A stretch of DNA of 64,000 bases from Ophthalmolycus amberensis (lineage: Eukaryota; Chordata; Actinopteri; Perciformes; Zoarcidae), in NCBI GenBank assembly GCA_024529925.1, contig JAFEUB010000845.1:229501-293500 (forward strand), in the 5' to 3' direction. Within the stretch, counting starts at the first letter, position 1, and every line of letters starts with the position of its first letter. The position numbers were made by a program, and so were the translations under genes. The notes beneath the pieces were generated by a model. That model worked only from the letters and a program-made list of their open reading frames with translations. It was not told where the DNA came from and ran no database searches. Shown here one piece after another: positions 1 through 19,229 of this stretch.

Positions 1-641
1 GAGAACTTTGTTCTGAGTGTTATTGTCATCATCCCCCCCCCCCAGTCCAAGAGATCCCCTCCTAAATACATTTTTTATTGTTTATGTCGAAATACTTGGA
101 AAAAAGCATTCCTAAGTTCAGTTTAAAATAAGATACGCCTTTATTGATTGAGCACAAGGACAGAAATTTGTAGTGACAAAAACAGAAAGTAAAAAAAAAG
201 GTTCATAGTGTGTTTTCTTGAAAGGGATTGTAACACAAAAAGACTAACTCTGCTGAAGCCTCAAACATATTTTTAGCTGAACGTTTGTCATTAGTGCAAC
301 TTTGGAGTATATTTCATCACAGAATAGAGGCGTTTCTCCCCCATCTCTTACAGTCAAACTGCATTCAGAAGGCATTTATGGACGGAAGGAATAATGACAA
401 TGTGGGCATATCAGTACTTTTTTAAAATATGTGAACCTGTTCTTTAATGTTGAAAGTCTACCAGCAGTTTGTGTTCAGTCTGACAAGAGAACCAAACGGT
501 TGCTTCACGTCTCTGCATGTTCAGTGATATGATCTGCCTTCCTGCCCTGTCTGTCACGGCTTCCTCAGTTCAGTGGTTTATCAGTCTAGTGTTGTGTATG
601 CACGTTATTTCAAAACTGTTGACATCAATCCCATTGTGTGA

Positions 642-5654
<5,013 letters not shown>

Positions 5655-6105
5655 GCAGCAAACGGAGCTGTTCACCTCAATTTTGCAGACCCAAAGACTT
5701 AAAAGCACCACTGACTGTCGAACTAAATTGCCAAAGAAAAAAGCAGAGACCAAAGTGTATGGCTATACAGTTGCACTTCTCCATGTTTGACCAATGATCA
5801 TGTGGCTACGTTATAGCCCTCAATGTTTCACAGCTGTAAATAACTTTTGTTTCCTTTTTGTTCTTTAAGTTATTTATTTATTTTAACATGTAACTGTACA
5901 GAATGAAGGATATTTCAGTTTTTACTGCATGCACCAACTTTTATTTTGACATCTGAGGGAAATGACCGTTACGATTTGTCACTGTGCAACGCGACATTTA
6001 GTAAGAGACAACTGTGATATCTACTTTAGATGATTCAAATTGATCCTGTTTTGTTTTTTTTCGTCTAAGGTTCCTAAAAATAAATTGTGTAATTTTCAGA
6101 TTTTA
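5655..6105 (+). other. tamalin: tamalin 3' UTR with poly(A) signal AATAAA at 6079-6084
   Basis: Non-coding, AT-rich sequence runs from the stop codon to a canonical AATAAA at 6079-6084. A GT/T-rich stretch follows, as expected for a cleavage region. The transcript end is placed near 6100. Confidence 0.8.
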
Positions 6106-6561
6106 CTCTCGTTATTTTGTGCAGAACTTGTAAGAAAAGCTTTTTTTATTCCACAAGCCACAACTGTTTGTGGGAATTGTAGCTGCCAAACTTAAATTAG
6201 CACTCAGACCTCGAGTGTACACACAATCTCTTTGTAATTTGCCCCTATAGAGATGTGTCCTACTCCATGTGATACTTTTAAATATAGCAAGCCTTCAAGG
6301 TTCCACAACTCTTCCTCGTTTAAGAATGTTATCACTCGAGTTCTGGAGGTGAACGTCTGGCCTCGGATGGTTTGAGGCTTTTTGTGGTGCGAGGTATCCC
6401 GAAGGGAGGCTGTTGTTTCGGCTATGACACAGCTTATTGTTGGGATGATAGTGAGGAATGTGCGGAGAAAGGCATGACCCAAAATTCCAAACGCAACCGC
6501 TTTCTTTCAGCTCCTGCAAACGAATGCTGAGCCTTCCACGCTCGCATAGTCCCCCGTGCGT

Positions 6562-6569
6562 GCGTGTGT

Positions 6570-6605
<36 letters not shown>

Positions 6606-6636
6606 CGCGCGCGCGTGACCCCCGCGCGCGCGGGGG
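6562..6636. repeat. (GT)n running into alternating GC and an 18-bp perfect palindrome
   Basis: A GT microsatellite grades into GCGTGCGCGCGCGCG. After TGA comes the perfect palindrome CCCCCGCGCGCGCGGGGG (6619-6636). The whole block is alternating purine-pyrimidine, a classic Z-DNA-prone composition. Confidence 0.9.
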
Positions 6637-7638
6637 TTGGTGTCTTTTCATTCCTGGCTCCCAGCTGACCCATGAGGTCATGGTGGTCACTCTCTCCAGC
6701 GTTGATCTCTTTTGTCCTCTGCCGCTCATTCACAGATGCGTCAGGAGTGTTGATGATGGTGAGCGACGGTATGTGGCCATGTGTTAGAGCCGAGCCCGCC
6801 GACTGTCGTGGGCCCATTAAGGAAAAGCAGGGAGGGGGTGACATAAGGGTTTGTTATGCAAGCTCGCCGGCGCTTGAAACATGGGTTTAGAGCGAATGGG
6901 CAGAATGCATAACGAGGGGATAATTATTCAAGATGATGGTACACTAAAAACAATGTTTGAAAGGGCCATTTAACAGAGACAATGCCTAAACAAGGAGGAT
7001 GCTCAGCAATTAACCCAGTGGGCCATTAGTATAGGGGGGATGGCTAGCCAATAATACTGTTTCAAATGTTTGGCTGTTGCCTGACTGCTAAAACACCACT
7101 GTTGATCCAAAGACTATGCAGTGAATTTGTTTTGCAGCAGTCTGTTTGAGTTTGAACTGCAGATGGAGGTCAGTGTCTGCTTCCTGAGTGGATTTCCCCC
7201 ACTATTCCAAGTATGATTACTTATTTAGTTCTGAAAGGCTGAATCAGTTTCTCTCCAGGTGTTCTCAAAACGAAACGATCAACAAAATTACATACTGGTG
7301 TCTAAAAGCAAAATACTGCAACAACAAATTCATTCATGACAGCTAAAAAGAGAGAGAACTGTAATTTAGAGAAGATGGAGCTCATGGCTGCAAATAATTA
7401 ATTGTATTGTATAAGACATCAGAAAACGGTAAACACCATATTTTAGAGTTATCAAATGTCCAAAAACTCCACAATAATGTATGACCAAGAGCGTTCAACC
7501 ATGAAATGTTTGGCATTTTTGCTTTTGCTCGATTCATTTTTTGTCGATCGACCAATTGATTTACAAAAGTGAAAATATCTTTCCTTGGTTTTGTTGAGCA
7601 TAATGCAGGATAAGAAAGCCAAAGAGCTCGTTTTCTGC

Positions 7639-7725
7639 AATAATCCAAAATCCAATGGGAAAAGTCCCATTGGCTTCTTGTCTCGGGACCCAGTGCGACG
7701 CTAACTTCCGAGGTTGGACTGATTT
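7639..7725. repeat. Dispersed element, copy 2
   Basis: It shares ATAATCCAAAA, CCCATTGGCT and GCGACGCTAACTTCCG with the copy at 1528-1640, with scattered differences. It also has an extra short palindromic piece around CCAATGGGAAAAGTCCCATTGG. Confidence 0.55.
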
Positions 7726-9667
7726 CTGAATTTGCAGACTTCAGACACTAAAAAACTGTACCGACCAGTCCGGTCCTGTAACCGCCAGTCAGTGGTGTGA
7801 AATGAGAAGCTTTGAGAAGAGGAAGCAGAAGGCCCTGCAGGACACAGTTGAGCCTCTGTGGTCAAACAGCTCAGAGTGCTCTTTCTCAAGCATGGCGTGC
7901 GTCACAGTTTCTGATGGGCCGTTAGTGCCTCTGGTCAAATGAATGGATCAGTGCAGATGTTCTTGTTTGTTAAAATGAAGGAAGCGGTTTGGTGGTTGTG
8001 CTCAACACTCGCATCATCTTTAAACACATGCACAGAAAAGACACCAGACAAAACCACCAATCTTATTCCCACGCAAGAAATATTCCCATGTCAAGCAGAA
8101 ATATTACTCAAAGTTGTGGTGTCTTAAAGTGTGGGAGGCCCGTTGTCTGTTGTGCCTGATAGTGATATAGGAGAATGAGTGGACTGTCAAGGCACAGGAT
8201 GTGGTCGACAAATGTGACGGAAATCCACCATAAAGATAAGAGATTAAAGAGAACACAACGGTTGAATAAAGACAGCATGCATGTGATTATCTCCATGTTC
8301 GTCTGTCCCTGTGTGTGTTTAACAAAGAGAGAGAACAGGTAATGTGCCGTTAAAGGAGAAAGCACGACACCAGACTGGACACCTGCCTCGAGAGACAACA
8401 GGTGAGAATTAACATATTCAGGGTCAAAATATATAGACAATAATAATCTTTTACTTCTAAAAATGTCGATAAAAGAGTGATTTTAGCGCCATCAAGGGGA
8501 AACGAAACTGTCCAGCGTGACTTGAGTGAATCAGTACACTAACGCTCCTCATAATCAGTATCTAAGGTAAAGATTCTGCATTTTGTTTCCCAGCAGCAGC
8601 AGTGAGCTGATACGTTAACGGTCATATTGTCTCTTTGTGGCTTTTACAGCCTTCTTTGTTGACACTGCTGCTCATAATTTCCACCTAGCAGCTCGTTATG
8701 GACGTCTCAGTCATACAGTCAAAACCTCTTATTTAAGAGCTGGACAGCTTTGTATTTTATCAACCACCCTAGATACAGTCCATAAAAACTTTTCCAGTAG
8801 CTGCAAGATCCAAAAACACATTTCAACACGCATGGTGCTTGATTAATAAGATTCAATAAGATGTAAAAAATAGCTGCTGACATATAAAAGAATATCTTAA
8901 AGGTTCTGAAAACATGTTTTCTCAATCAGCTTCTTATTATGAGCGATGAGGTCCAACATGAACAATTTTCTTCCAAAGTCATTTGGTTATTGTACATTAA
9001 AGATTTTTCATGTGTGCGTTGTTTTTTGCTGGTTGAAAGTGAGGCCCTTAATTGGAAAAAAAGGGATGTATTGACATATTTCCAGTTACAGTTCAATGTT
9101 TGAATCAATATCTGATGGCAGTTGTGTGGTTTGTTTGCAACTGTTGCAAGGTGCTATCAATAAAATCTGATCAAACAAACACCCACACAGTCCTGATGAA
9201 GCAGATAAGATGAGTATTTGAGTGTAACTGAGGAGGTTTTTAACTGGTTTTTACAGTTACTACTGTTTGAACAGTGTCCAAAACTGGAGTAACACTTAAG
9301 TTTAAAGCACTTAACAGCAGGTTACCTCCCGGTCCTGACCAAGCATCAGTGTGCAACATGGAAGGTCTAATAGAAGATGTTGCATAATGAGTTGCATTAT
9401 GGGAATTGTAGGATAATGTTTTGGACTAAAATCCAGGGTGTCTCAGCCTCTGATGCATCATTGGACTATTATTTGGACTATTATTTTGTTAGTTTTCATT
9501 TTGAAGGGGGGGGGGGGGGGAGTCACTGCAGACCTACTGGGTCAACAAAAGTTTACAGTTACTGGAGCAACACTTTTTATTCATCATATCTCTTCATGTG
9601 GCGATCTCCAGTTACAAAGTAAGACCTTAAATGACTTCCCCCCCACACATACACATACACTGACGTA

Positions 9668-9671
<4 letters not shown>

Positions 9672-9722
<51 letters not shown>
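9672..9722. repeat. (CA)n microsatellite
   Basis: An uninterrupted CA run of about 25 units. Confidence 0.95.
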
Positions 9723-9724
<2 letters not shown>

Positions 9725-10267
9725 CCGGTATATGTATTTCCTGTTTAAGCTGAGTGACAGGTGTGAATGTCTCTGTCAGTGAATAGTCTGTGCTTTTATT
9801 TCCATGTGCTGCTCATATGTCAGACAATCATGACCATTTAGCTTGAAGGCTAACACAGCAAACACAACAGCAGCATGTGGCAAGTATCAGTGTATATTTA
9901 GGGGTGAATGAATGAATGACTCATTTGTAGGCTTAGTAGTCGTAGACGTCTTAATACAATACACATGTGACTGTGTTCTATTTAAACTCTGCATCTCTAT
10001 CTCTCTCTTTTATGTCCTGCTTCTAAAAGCTCCAGTAATACATTAGATCAGGAACAAAATCTGGATTAAACTTACCGTAATCATTTTCAAGGTATTTGTC
10101 TGTGATTTGAGATATTTTACTCAAGTTGTGAAACATGTAGGCTACACAGTGGATGTAGGCTACATATGGTGTACGATACACCTCAGTTATTAAACAGGGT
10201 TTTTGTTTTATGTTGACACAAAGTCAGATAAGGAACCACCTGCCAACGTTCAGTCACTTCCAGTCTG

Positions 10268-10269
<2 letters not shown>

Positions 10270-10356
<87 letters not shown>
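10270..10356. repeat. Compound (CT)n(CA)n microsatellite
   Basis: About 28 CT units are followed without a break by about 15 CA units. The CT half is a mirror-symmetric polypyrimidine tract able in principle to form triplex (H-) DNA. Confidence 0.95.
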
Positions 10357-10358
<2 letters not shown>

Positions 10359-13300
10359 CACAGAGAGAGAAAAAACATAAAATGTTACTAAACTATACTT
10401 AAAGGTCAGATTTCAGAATTCAGAATACCACCTGTACCTGTGACTCAATTGTTTTTGTTAATGCTAAATATATGCTATATCTGCATACACCAGAATCATA
10501 AGAATGTTTAATGTTATTCATCATTTTCAGTAAAAGGTCAAACTGTAGCAATTAGGCCAAGTTACGCTACTTAGCTAACTTACTTAGCTAAACTATGTAG
10601 AAAAATCTGCAAATGTCTTTCTTTCACTACTAAGGGCAGTTCCTTGTAGTTATAAAGAGACTTTTTCCAAATTATTTAAAATAATTAACGGGGGAAATCA
10701 AATTAGTAATATCTGTAATATGAAATACTAAAATGTTTTTGGCGTGAAACTACTGTTATTATATATATATTGCTATATTAGTCCCACTGACCAACCACGT
10801 TGTTTCTGAACCACCGCTTCTGGGTCAAGGAATGACATGCTGTTATATAAAACCTCTGACAGTTGTGAGTGTGAGGAAGAAAGAGAAAGTCCTCAAATAC
10901 AATGGCAGGAAGTGTCATGGGGTTATATATTTAAACAGTGTGGCTTCAGTTTAAAACCTTTTCCCAGAAATTGAAACAGCTAAATATTTTTTAAAAGGCA
11001 TCACTTCTTTGACTGAAATAAAGCTCTAAAACTATAGATGTGTGTAACAACGTGCAGACCAGTAGATATGCACGCGTGGTTTGACAGAAAGAGGAAGACT
11101 GGTATAACTTCTTCCTGTCTCCAAAGACAGGAAGTGGTGCGGATCACCCTGTTCTGAACGTTTGTTGTTTTTCCAGGGTATGTTGAGCAATTACAACCAC
11201 CACATCCACACTGATGAAACAGTACAGCCAACAAGCGAGTACAGCATATTGTCGTCATCTCCCACCATGTCAGAGCAAATGAAAACAGCATGAAATCTCA
11301 TGCTGCAGAGCAGTGAGTGTCTGGCCTGAAGGAATGCCGTAGGCAGGGATGTTTTGTCCAAGAGGAGAGAGGATGTTGACTCACCGGGGTTTTTTTTTCA
11401 AAAACAAGCTCCAGGAAAACAGAGAGGATGGAGCCCAGAGATACTATACCATGTTCCCAGAAAACACAATGATTATATTAAGCTGAAATTCACTTTTGTT
11501 TTTTTGATGATGGCCCACAAAAACAGCCTCTTCCGTCATTTATAGCATCTGAAATTGATACACGGTGTGGTCTGAACTGACTTTGAGTATCTTATATATA
11601 TAGTGAGTCGGCTCATGGTATACAGAGTTGCTTTAATCTGACGCAGTTCAAAATACTCTCACTTGTTGCCCACACTCTCTCCACCTCAAAGGCCTCTTAC
11701 TTACTCTCAATCCAAGAAGGTAGAAGTGACTCATCTGTGGTGATGATGAGCCACACATACACACTTCATATTGAACTCAAAGAAGCGTTGAGGGGGATAG
11801 TGACACGCGAATGACGACTATGAAAGACGAGAGTCCGCTAGTTGTGATATCACCTTGCTTAAACTACTCGAACTGATCAACTTTTTTTTTAGACGTACAG
11901 GGGAAAGGAGGAACCTCGTGCGTCTGTCTAGTCACTGTCTGGTTTGTCGGCTACTGCTTCTTCTTCTTTTTCTTTCTCCATTTGGTTTTAGATCACATGA
12001 TTACTAGAATACATCCCACAGCATGTTACTGTGCTTTGTTTTTCCAATCATTTTAGAGCTACGGTTGTGTCAGTGTTACATTCCTCACTCTTTTGCGTCC
12101 AATCTTTAACACCTATAGACCTGTAATTTTCACATGACTCTCTGTTTCCTCCTTTGGTGTCTTCGGTTAAGTGTGAGAGCAGTTTGTTGGGCTAAATTCA
12201 GCACCAAAGTGATTGTACTGTGCATGCCGATGAGACCGGGGAATTCATTGTGATTTGAAAAGAGACCAAACATAAGCACATTGGGGCAAAGCTATTATCC
12301 GTTTCCATCTGAATGTCAGCTGTGGCTGCAACAGCTGACATTTCTCTTCCACCCTCTACAACGTTTCTTCAATCCCTGTCTAGTACTGACAAGCGAGGCT
12401 TTGTATTGTTTGGGGATTTCACTTTGCATCAGTGCAATCAACCCCGGTGCAAACACAAACTCTTTATAAAGTCCCCTTGCTTACTTTTAAACAATTGGCT
12501 CCTGACCTTGAACAGGTCCAGGAAACTTTGAGACAATAACACTGCTATTTCATCCATGGACTGTATCTGGAAAAAACAAGAGGAAACTCATTGAAGATGA
12601 AAAAGGGGCCTCAGTCAGCCGAGAGTCAGTATGTGTGAGTCACTGATGGCTACTGTCCCAGGCCTGGAGAGGAATCAAAACAAAAGCACCAGCAGCCCGC
12701 CGCGGTGGCCGCGCGGGCCTGTGAGGAGATACGGAGTTCCTGGAGGTGTTGGCCGTGCTGCATACTAGCTTTCTGGCTTAACCAAGTAATTTTGGGCCTC
12801 ACGTAATGCTTCCTGAGTGTTTTCCTATAACTGGAATAATTTACCCTCTTTGTGTATTTTTTGGCTTCTCCCAGGAGTTTACTGCTTAATCTGATGGTAG
12901 TTTGTGATTCTTAGGATCTTGTGAAATGATCTTTTTTTTGTTGTTTGTGTTTTATTAGGATCAGATACGTGAGTGGCGCGAGCGGCCGTTCTAGGAGTGA
13001 GGCTTCAGCGGCGAGTATAGGCCACGTGCACCTCTCTCTGTCCCATAACAGTGTGTGGTTGTTTAAAATTTTTTGCACTTTTCTTAATTTTAAACTTTCT
13101 TCCTCTGTGTATGTGCAAGGCATGGGCACGTGTGTGGTGAGTAAACTGTTTTTTACAGAGTACTCTTCCCCCACATAGTCAGTGGCTATTTATTCATTTT
13201 TACTTCCATTGTACCGTTAGAAGAGTATCTTATGAGCAGATCTATTTAAACTATTACTATTTGAATAATTCAAAATGATGTGCTTGTTTAAATTTGCATA

Positions 13301-13568
13301 TTTTTTTATGAGTAAGTATTGCACTCTTAGCAGATACTACTTTCTCCTGTTTTTTGACTGCCAACTGTATAACTGGGCTTGCTGGGTTGTAGTTGTTTCT
13401 ATTTACCATGAAGTTAAAGGGCCATTGTGATCCAAAGTTACTAGCAAATTAGGCCTCGGAGGACTACTTGTACTTACTGTCTTTCTCACTCCAATTACTG
13501 TCCTCCAGTGACATGGACAGGTTGGCCCCTGAGAATGAACCCAGTGCTGGACTGTCCAGCAGCCCAGC

Positions 13569-13739
<171 letters not shown>

Positions 13740-15039
13740 CAGTCAATGAGAGAGGAATGTGAGAGTGGGAAGGCTCAAAGGGGGACATTCTTGTGACCTG
13801 CAAACAGATGACAGAAAAGATTTTGTCCACCCGGGCGACGTCGACAAGCATGAAGACAGTGCTCATTATTCAAACTGCGCTGTGATTAAATGCCTCTGAT
13901 GACAGCACAGCCAAGCCTTGCGTCATTTTCGCTTAATGTAATCTGGAAGGAAAGTTATTGTTCAGCACTGACGGCTACTGTGGAGAGTTTATCATGAGTT
14001 TGTGGATTTAGTTCAGTATGTAGATGGTCCATTGATTAGTTTCTCACATTAGAGATTACATCCATTATTTTAAACAACTTCCTTTCAATTCAGTGGATCT
14101 GAACTAATTAACTAAACTAGTATTACTATATTCCTAAAATTGTTTTTTTTTACATCTGCTGAATATCCAGCCAATTGTTTCTTTATAAAACAAGTTTGAG
14201 CAGCGTTTGTTTGTCCAGTATATTCAATCGTGTCAGGATGCTGCCCTCCAGTGGTTAATCAGTTCACAAACTGTTTTCTGTGCTCAGTGTTCATTGAGGA
14301 TGTGCTAAAAAGACTAGTGTGCAATACAGAATATGTTTTGTAATAGGCGTAAAAGGTACATTCTAATTTCAAGATATTTCATATTTATTTTATTTACTGT
14401 TCAGCATCATTCAAGATGATTTATGTAAATTGTCAACTTTTCCCAATTTGTGTCTGAGGAGGTAGGTTCGGTAATTTTTCACTTCCTTAACAATACTCCA
14501 TATACTGCATTTGTTTGTTTTTTTGTTTGGAGGATCGGCCATTTTTGCAGGCGAAATCTTGACTTGCTATAGTAGGAAAATCATTGGTATTACTTATAAC
14601 ATCAGCAACGTCCTCGTTATATTTTTATGTGTGACAGTGACAGAAACTGAAGCAGCTAAATGGGATTCAGCCATTATTAATCTTTGTCAAAACGTCTTTA
14701 TGAAAAAGATGTATCAGTCATGTCCACTTGTATTGTCTACAGTGCTCACATCAATGTGAAAACCAACATTTTACCCATTTCATTTTAAAATCAAATACCT
14801 TTTCAGGTTTTTACAGGTGAAACAATTATAAACTGTCAGGAGACTCATGGCCAGCAACATTGACACCAGTGAATCTCCCAAACATTCAGCTGAATTTCAA
14901 CCCTGACCTAAAAGTCAATGTTAATGTAATGAGCATGCTGTCACACAGACAGGTTTTAGTGGCTCTTAATTGTGACTTCTGTAAGAGTTTGTAGAAACCA
15001 GAATAACAGAATTAATGTAAATGTCTGCACGGACAAGAA

Positions 15040-15330
15040 CCGATGTATTCTAGTCAATGGTGGAATGTAAAGTACATTAATCAATTATTTTACAGAATAT
15101 ACAATTTTGAGAGACTATACTGGAGTATTTTTATTTCATGCTGCTTTCTATTTCTACCCCACTACACTAGTGGTGTCAGTAGTGAGCCACCTTCACTTCT
15201 CCAGCCCCATGCATCGTACGTTGTTGTCGTTCCTCTCATTAATCATCCCGCATCCCCTCAGATTTATCTTGTGACCCTTCGGAGGGGACACGATTATATT
15301 TTTTGGAACCTTGGACTAACCTACCAAACT
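15040..15330. repeat. Degenerate dispersed element of the 'CTACTACATTTC' family
   Basis: The stretch carries GGTGGAATGTAAAGTA, GAGTATTTTTATTTCATGCT and a CCCACTACAC motif. These match in order, with substitutions, stretches at 29110-29300, 30165-30370 and 57150-57410. I infer an old non-autonomous fish element. Confidence 0.45.
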
Positions 15331-17959
15331 GACACTGTAGTGTATATAAACCAGTAAACTAGCTACAACAGTCAAATTAACCTTTTGTATGCTACAAATG
15401 CATCAATATCAACAATGTAATATACCATATCAGTCACAGAGACTGTAAATGGGAGGAGAAAGAGAGACATCAAAGGTCCCAAAGCTGGAATCAAACCTGG
15501 GACACTGCGATAATGTGGATTGTTAACACTTGACTATGTAGGTGGTCCTACTGCATCTAATTCCAAGTGGGATTTCTTGTTAGATCAGCTATATTTTTGC
15601 AACAAGTGTGTCAACAAGACCATGAACTATATTAACCTGGAGGACAGGGGTCAAGTAAGTTTGGCCCTGGGACAATTTTTTTCCAAGCCATTAGATGACA
15701 AGCCAGAACATAATGCAACTGGAAATTGTGACAGTTTCAGAGTTTCTTGTTATAACTGCTTAGTCAACTGCTCCCCCGTGGGGTTACGTTGTGTAGGACA
15801 GTCAGAAACAACAACAATTGTGTGCCGATGTCTTCGTTTTGTGCGGCATTAAAGAATACAACAGTCGTGACATATTCTGGCGTTCCTTGTCTCTTTGATT
15901 GTCTCAGTCCAAAAGTCAGACAGTCAAAGCTTTATTTTAAAACCGTAACATAAGCTTGGAATGTACAAATAAATGATATTTGGTACCTAGTGGCTTGGTG
16001 CATTTAGGAGCCACGTTGTTTGTGTATTGGATTATAATCATAGTGGAGGTAAAACTAAACATTTGTATAAGTGTATATTTAAAAAGCCATGGCAACATAT
16101 ATGGTCATACAATATTAGGCGATTTAATATGCCATTAATTAATCTATTTATTTATTCATTCTGAACATTTCCCAATGGACAATTTGACTGTTGATAGTTT
16201 CATCTACCGATTATCAAACTAATCTGGCGGGCCAGATATTTTTGGGCGGCCAGTTTTGCTGGAGAGAGTTAGACGTGAATGTCATGCTCCACCAGATGGA
16301 GCATGAAGAGCATGTGAAACTGACCCCCTTGGTGCAAACGTCAGCAAAGGTTTAGAACTCTGAAGTGGCAACAGACAGTAAGGATAAGATGTCATTTGCT
16401 CCTGTACTGAAGTAATACATTGTCTCACAGTACACTGTTATAGCTTGTTACAGCTGATTAAAACATAGTAATGGATATTATATATAACAAAGAGTTAAAC
16501 AAAAGGAGAGTAAAGGCTATGAAGAGGAAACATGGAGGAGAAGCCTAGACCATCATTTATAGGATCTGTATGTAGAATACGGTATATTTCACATGTGACT
16601 GATCCTCTTTTCATTTGACACTGGTAAGTGAAACCTGACAGTCGTGACTTCAACGTCATGGTAGAACATAAGAGTGACGGAAAACTGCCTGGTATGTTTG
16701 GTCAAAAAAAGAGGAAGAGTCTCAAGGAGGCCTCGTCATGTTTTCGTCATTGGTGCAGCAGCTTCTTCAAATATGTGAATTTTATGGTCTGTTTTTTGCA
16801 ACATATTCCATATTGTGGTACAGAAGGAGACAGGGATTATCCCCAACAATTCTTGCTAAGTTTCTCTTACGTTTCTCTTATGTTTCACAAAATAATCATT
16901 TTTGTTTTATGATGTTTCTGTCTTGTAGTTGCTAGGCTTTTCGTCTATAGTGCCATAAATTGAAAGCTGTCTAAGATACATCACAGCAATGATACGCTGT
17001 CACAGATATAATTTAGTCAATTGTCTCCTTTGGGGAAATACAAACGGTGAGAAACAAGAAAAGTGCGCATCTTCACCAGGTGTGTCTGCAACGACCACTG
17101 CTGTAATCAGATACGCTCTCATTTGATTCTATGCAGCTGTCTGCCCCGGCTCCTTTATTGACTCATGTGAGTTACTCTTTGTTAATTTGTGAGTTTACTT
17201 TGTTAATTTATCAGACTTAAAAAAAGCTAAGAAAACTTGAATAGCAGCAAACTTGCCGCTTGCATCATCCTGGTACGTTTGCACATGTCGGCACTGGGAA
17301 ATTTATTTCTACCATCAGCACTGGTTGGAAGTTGAAAGTTGTAACGTAGCAAATTTTCCCGTTAAAAGTAGTGAGGCGTCTGTAGTCAATGACAGTAAAA
17401 AATAGTAATAGTAGAAGGGCTTCGTTTCTACATTGTCTATTTAGTCTTTCAGCCACTCAAAGAGCTTTACACTAAATGTCAACATTCAGACATTAACATA
17501 CACCGATGGCAGAGGCTGCCATACAAGGTGCCACCTGGACGTCAGATTCTGATCTAATCATTCACGTGGGGGCAATTCCGGGTTCTCAGGGTCTGTAAAG
17601 TGAAGCCAATGCGGCAGGGCCTTAAATTAGCATTCTCTCTAAAAGCCATCAAGGGATGACTCCTATGGCTGCAAAAGAAAGTCAGTCACTGATTTATTAC
17701 AGTAAACATTAGTTTATGGTTTCAATCACTAGTTTCCAGCATTCTTAAATACAACAAGATGACATTTCGTAAATTATCCCATTTAGAGTAAAATGGACCA
17801 TAAAGCAGACAATGATGTAGGGCGTTACCACAGCGTTATCCGGTCTTAGAGTTGACCGTGTTTTTGTCTTAGAACTTGAACCTTTTTACAGTGTGTTTTC
17901 AGTTCATGGAAGTGAATTGTAACCGTTATAGTTGTTTAAAAATGTCTTGTTCAGCGGTT

Positions 17960-18118
17960 TTACTTTGCTCCACGCCATCATGTCATTTCTGGTTGCAGAA
18001 AGCAGAGATTGCGACGGCAAAAACGTCGAACTCAAGGCTTCAAAATGGCAGTCCGCAAACCAGTGGGTGACTTCGCAGTGACTATGCCCACTTCTTTTAT
18101 ACACTCTATGGATTAGCC
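17960..18118. repeat. Dispersed fish-type element
   Basis: The block from TGCTCCACGCCATCATG to TTTATACACTCTATGG includes GCAGAGATTGCGACGGC and ACCAGTGGGTGACTTCGC. I recognise it from memory as a short element recurring in many fish genomes. Only one copy is visible here, so the call rests on that memory. Confidence 0.45.
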
Positions 18119-19229
18119 TCGGAGAGACAGACAGATGCACACATGCAGACTCACTCACTCACGCACACACATGACCAATCTCATTACCTCCTGGTGGAGA
18201 TAATCGAATGATCAGCGGAGAAATATAACTAATGCAGATGCTTCCACACAGGACACAAGTGGCCATGAAAAACATGAAAACGATGAATGACGGTGAATTA
18301 TATTTAATCAATTCACCTTCATTCATCATTAACACCGATTGGAGATTTTAGAATAATGTGTTGGACAGCTCTCTCCTCACAATTATCATCGAAACACCAA
18401 ACTTTTCCTTTTAGTGCCACCATGAGGACCCTTTGGTGCCTTTTCTGTTCCCAGGACATTATATGCAAAACATGCATGAAAAGTATCTGTATAATACATT
18501 ATATTATAAAGCAAAGTATCCTGCACATTGTCCTAATTGCAATTTGAAGATACATCATGTAAAACCTTATAAGGATTAATAGGAGTTTCACCCTTCTCAT
18601 CTCTAACACTACACGTCACCATTACTCATGATTAGAATCCTTCAGAAATCTTTTTTTATATTATTGTGTCACACTATTTCCAACTTAACCATAAAATAAA
18701 TGTTGTCATCATAAATCTATTACCCAGGTTTTTATTTAGTCATGTTACCCTGAAAGATTACTCCCCTTTAAAAATGTGGGTCATTCAACAAGTCACATGA
18801 TCAACAGGAAGTAGCATTAGTTTCCTGTGGGCCAATGGAAGACCAGAGTAAGTTCTCTCACTCTATTTTCTGTATTTTTAATCATATCGTAAGCATGACT
18901 GAGAATGTAAATCTCATCATAGAGTCCTGCAACCCAAATTATTTCGAAGATGTTGTTTTGTTGTTTTTTAAACATAGTTTTGGTAAACCATTTTAAGGTG
19001 CTAAGTGTTCAGCTTTGATGTTATGCTGTACTATAAACTCCTGTTCCTCATATGAACCCTCTTCTACTTAGAAACCCTGTGAATAAACAAATAGCCTGAG
19101 ACTGACAATTCCTAATTTTTGATAGTTAAAGATCTGTTTTTAATATATACGGTGCTAAAATGAGAAAAACAATGAAGTTTGATTTTGAAGAGTGACGACA
19201 TGCAAATCCCACCAATTCGAAGAAAGGGC

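Noticed and set aside
15480..15530. Inverted tRNA B-box-like sequence (GGTTTGATTCC on the minus strand)
   Set aside because: No A box or cloverleaf-forming partner at the right distance. At best it is a decayed tRNA-derived SINE.
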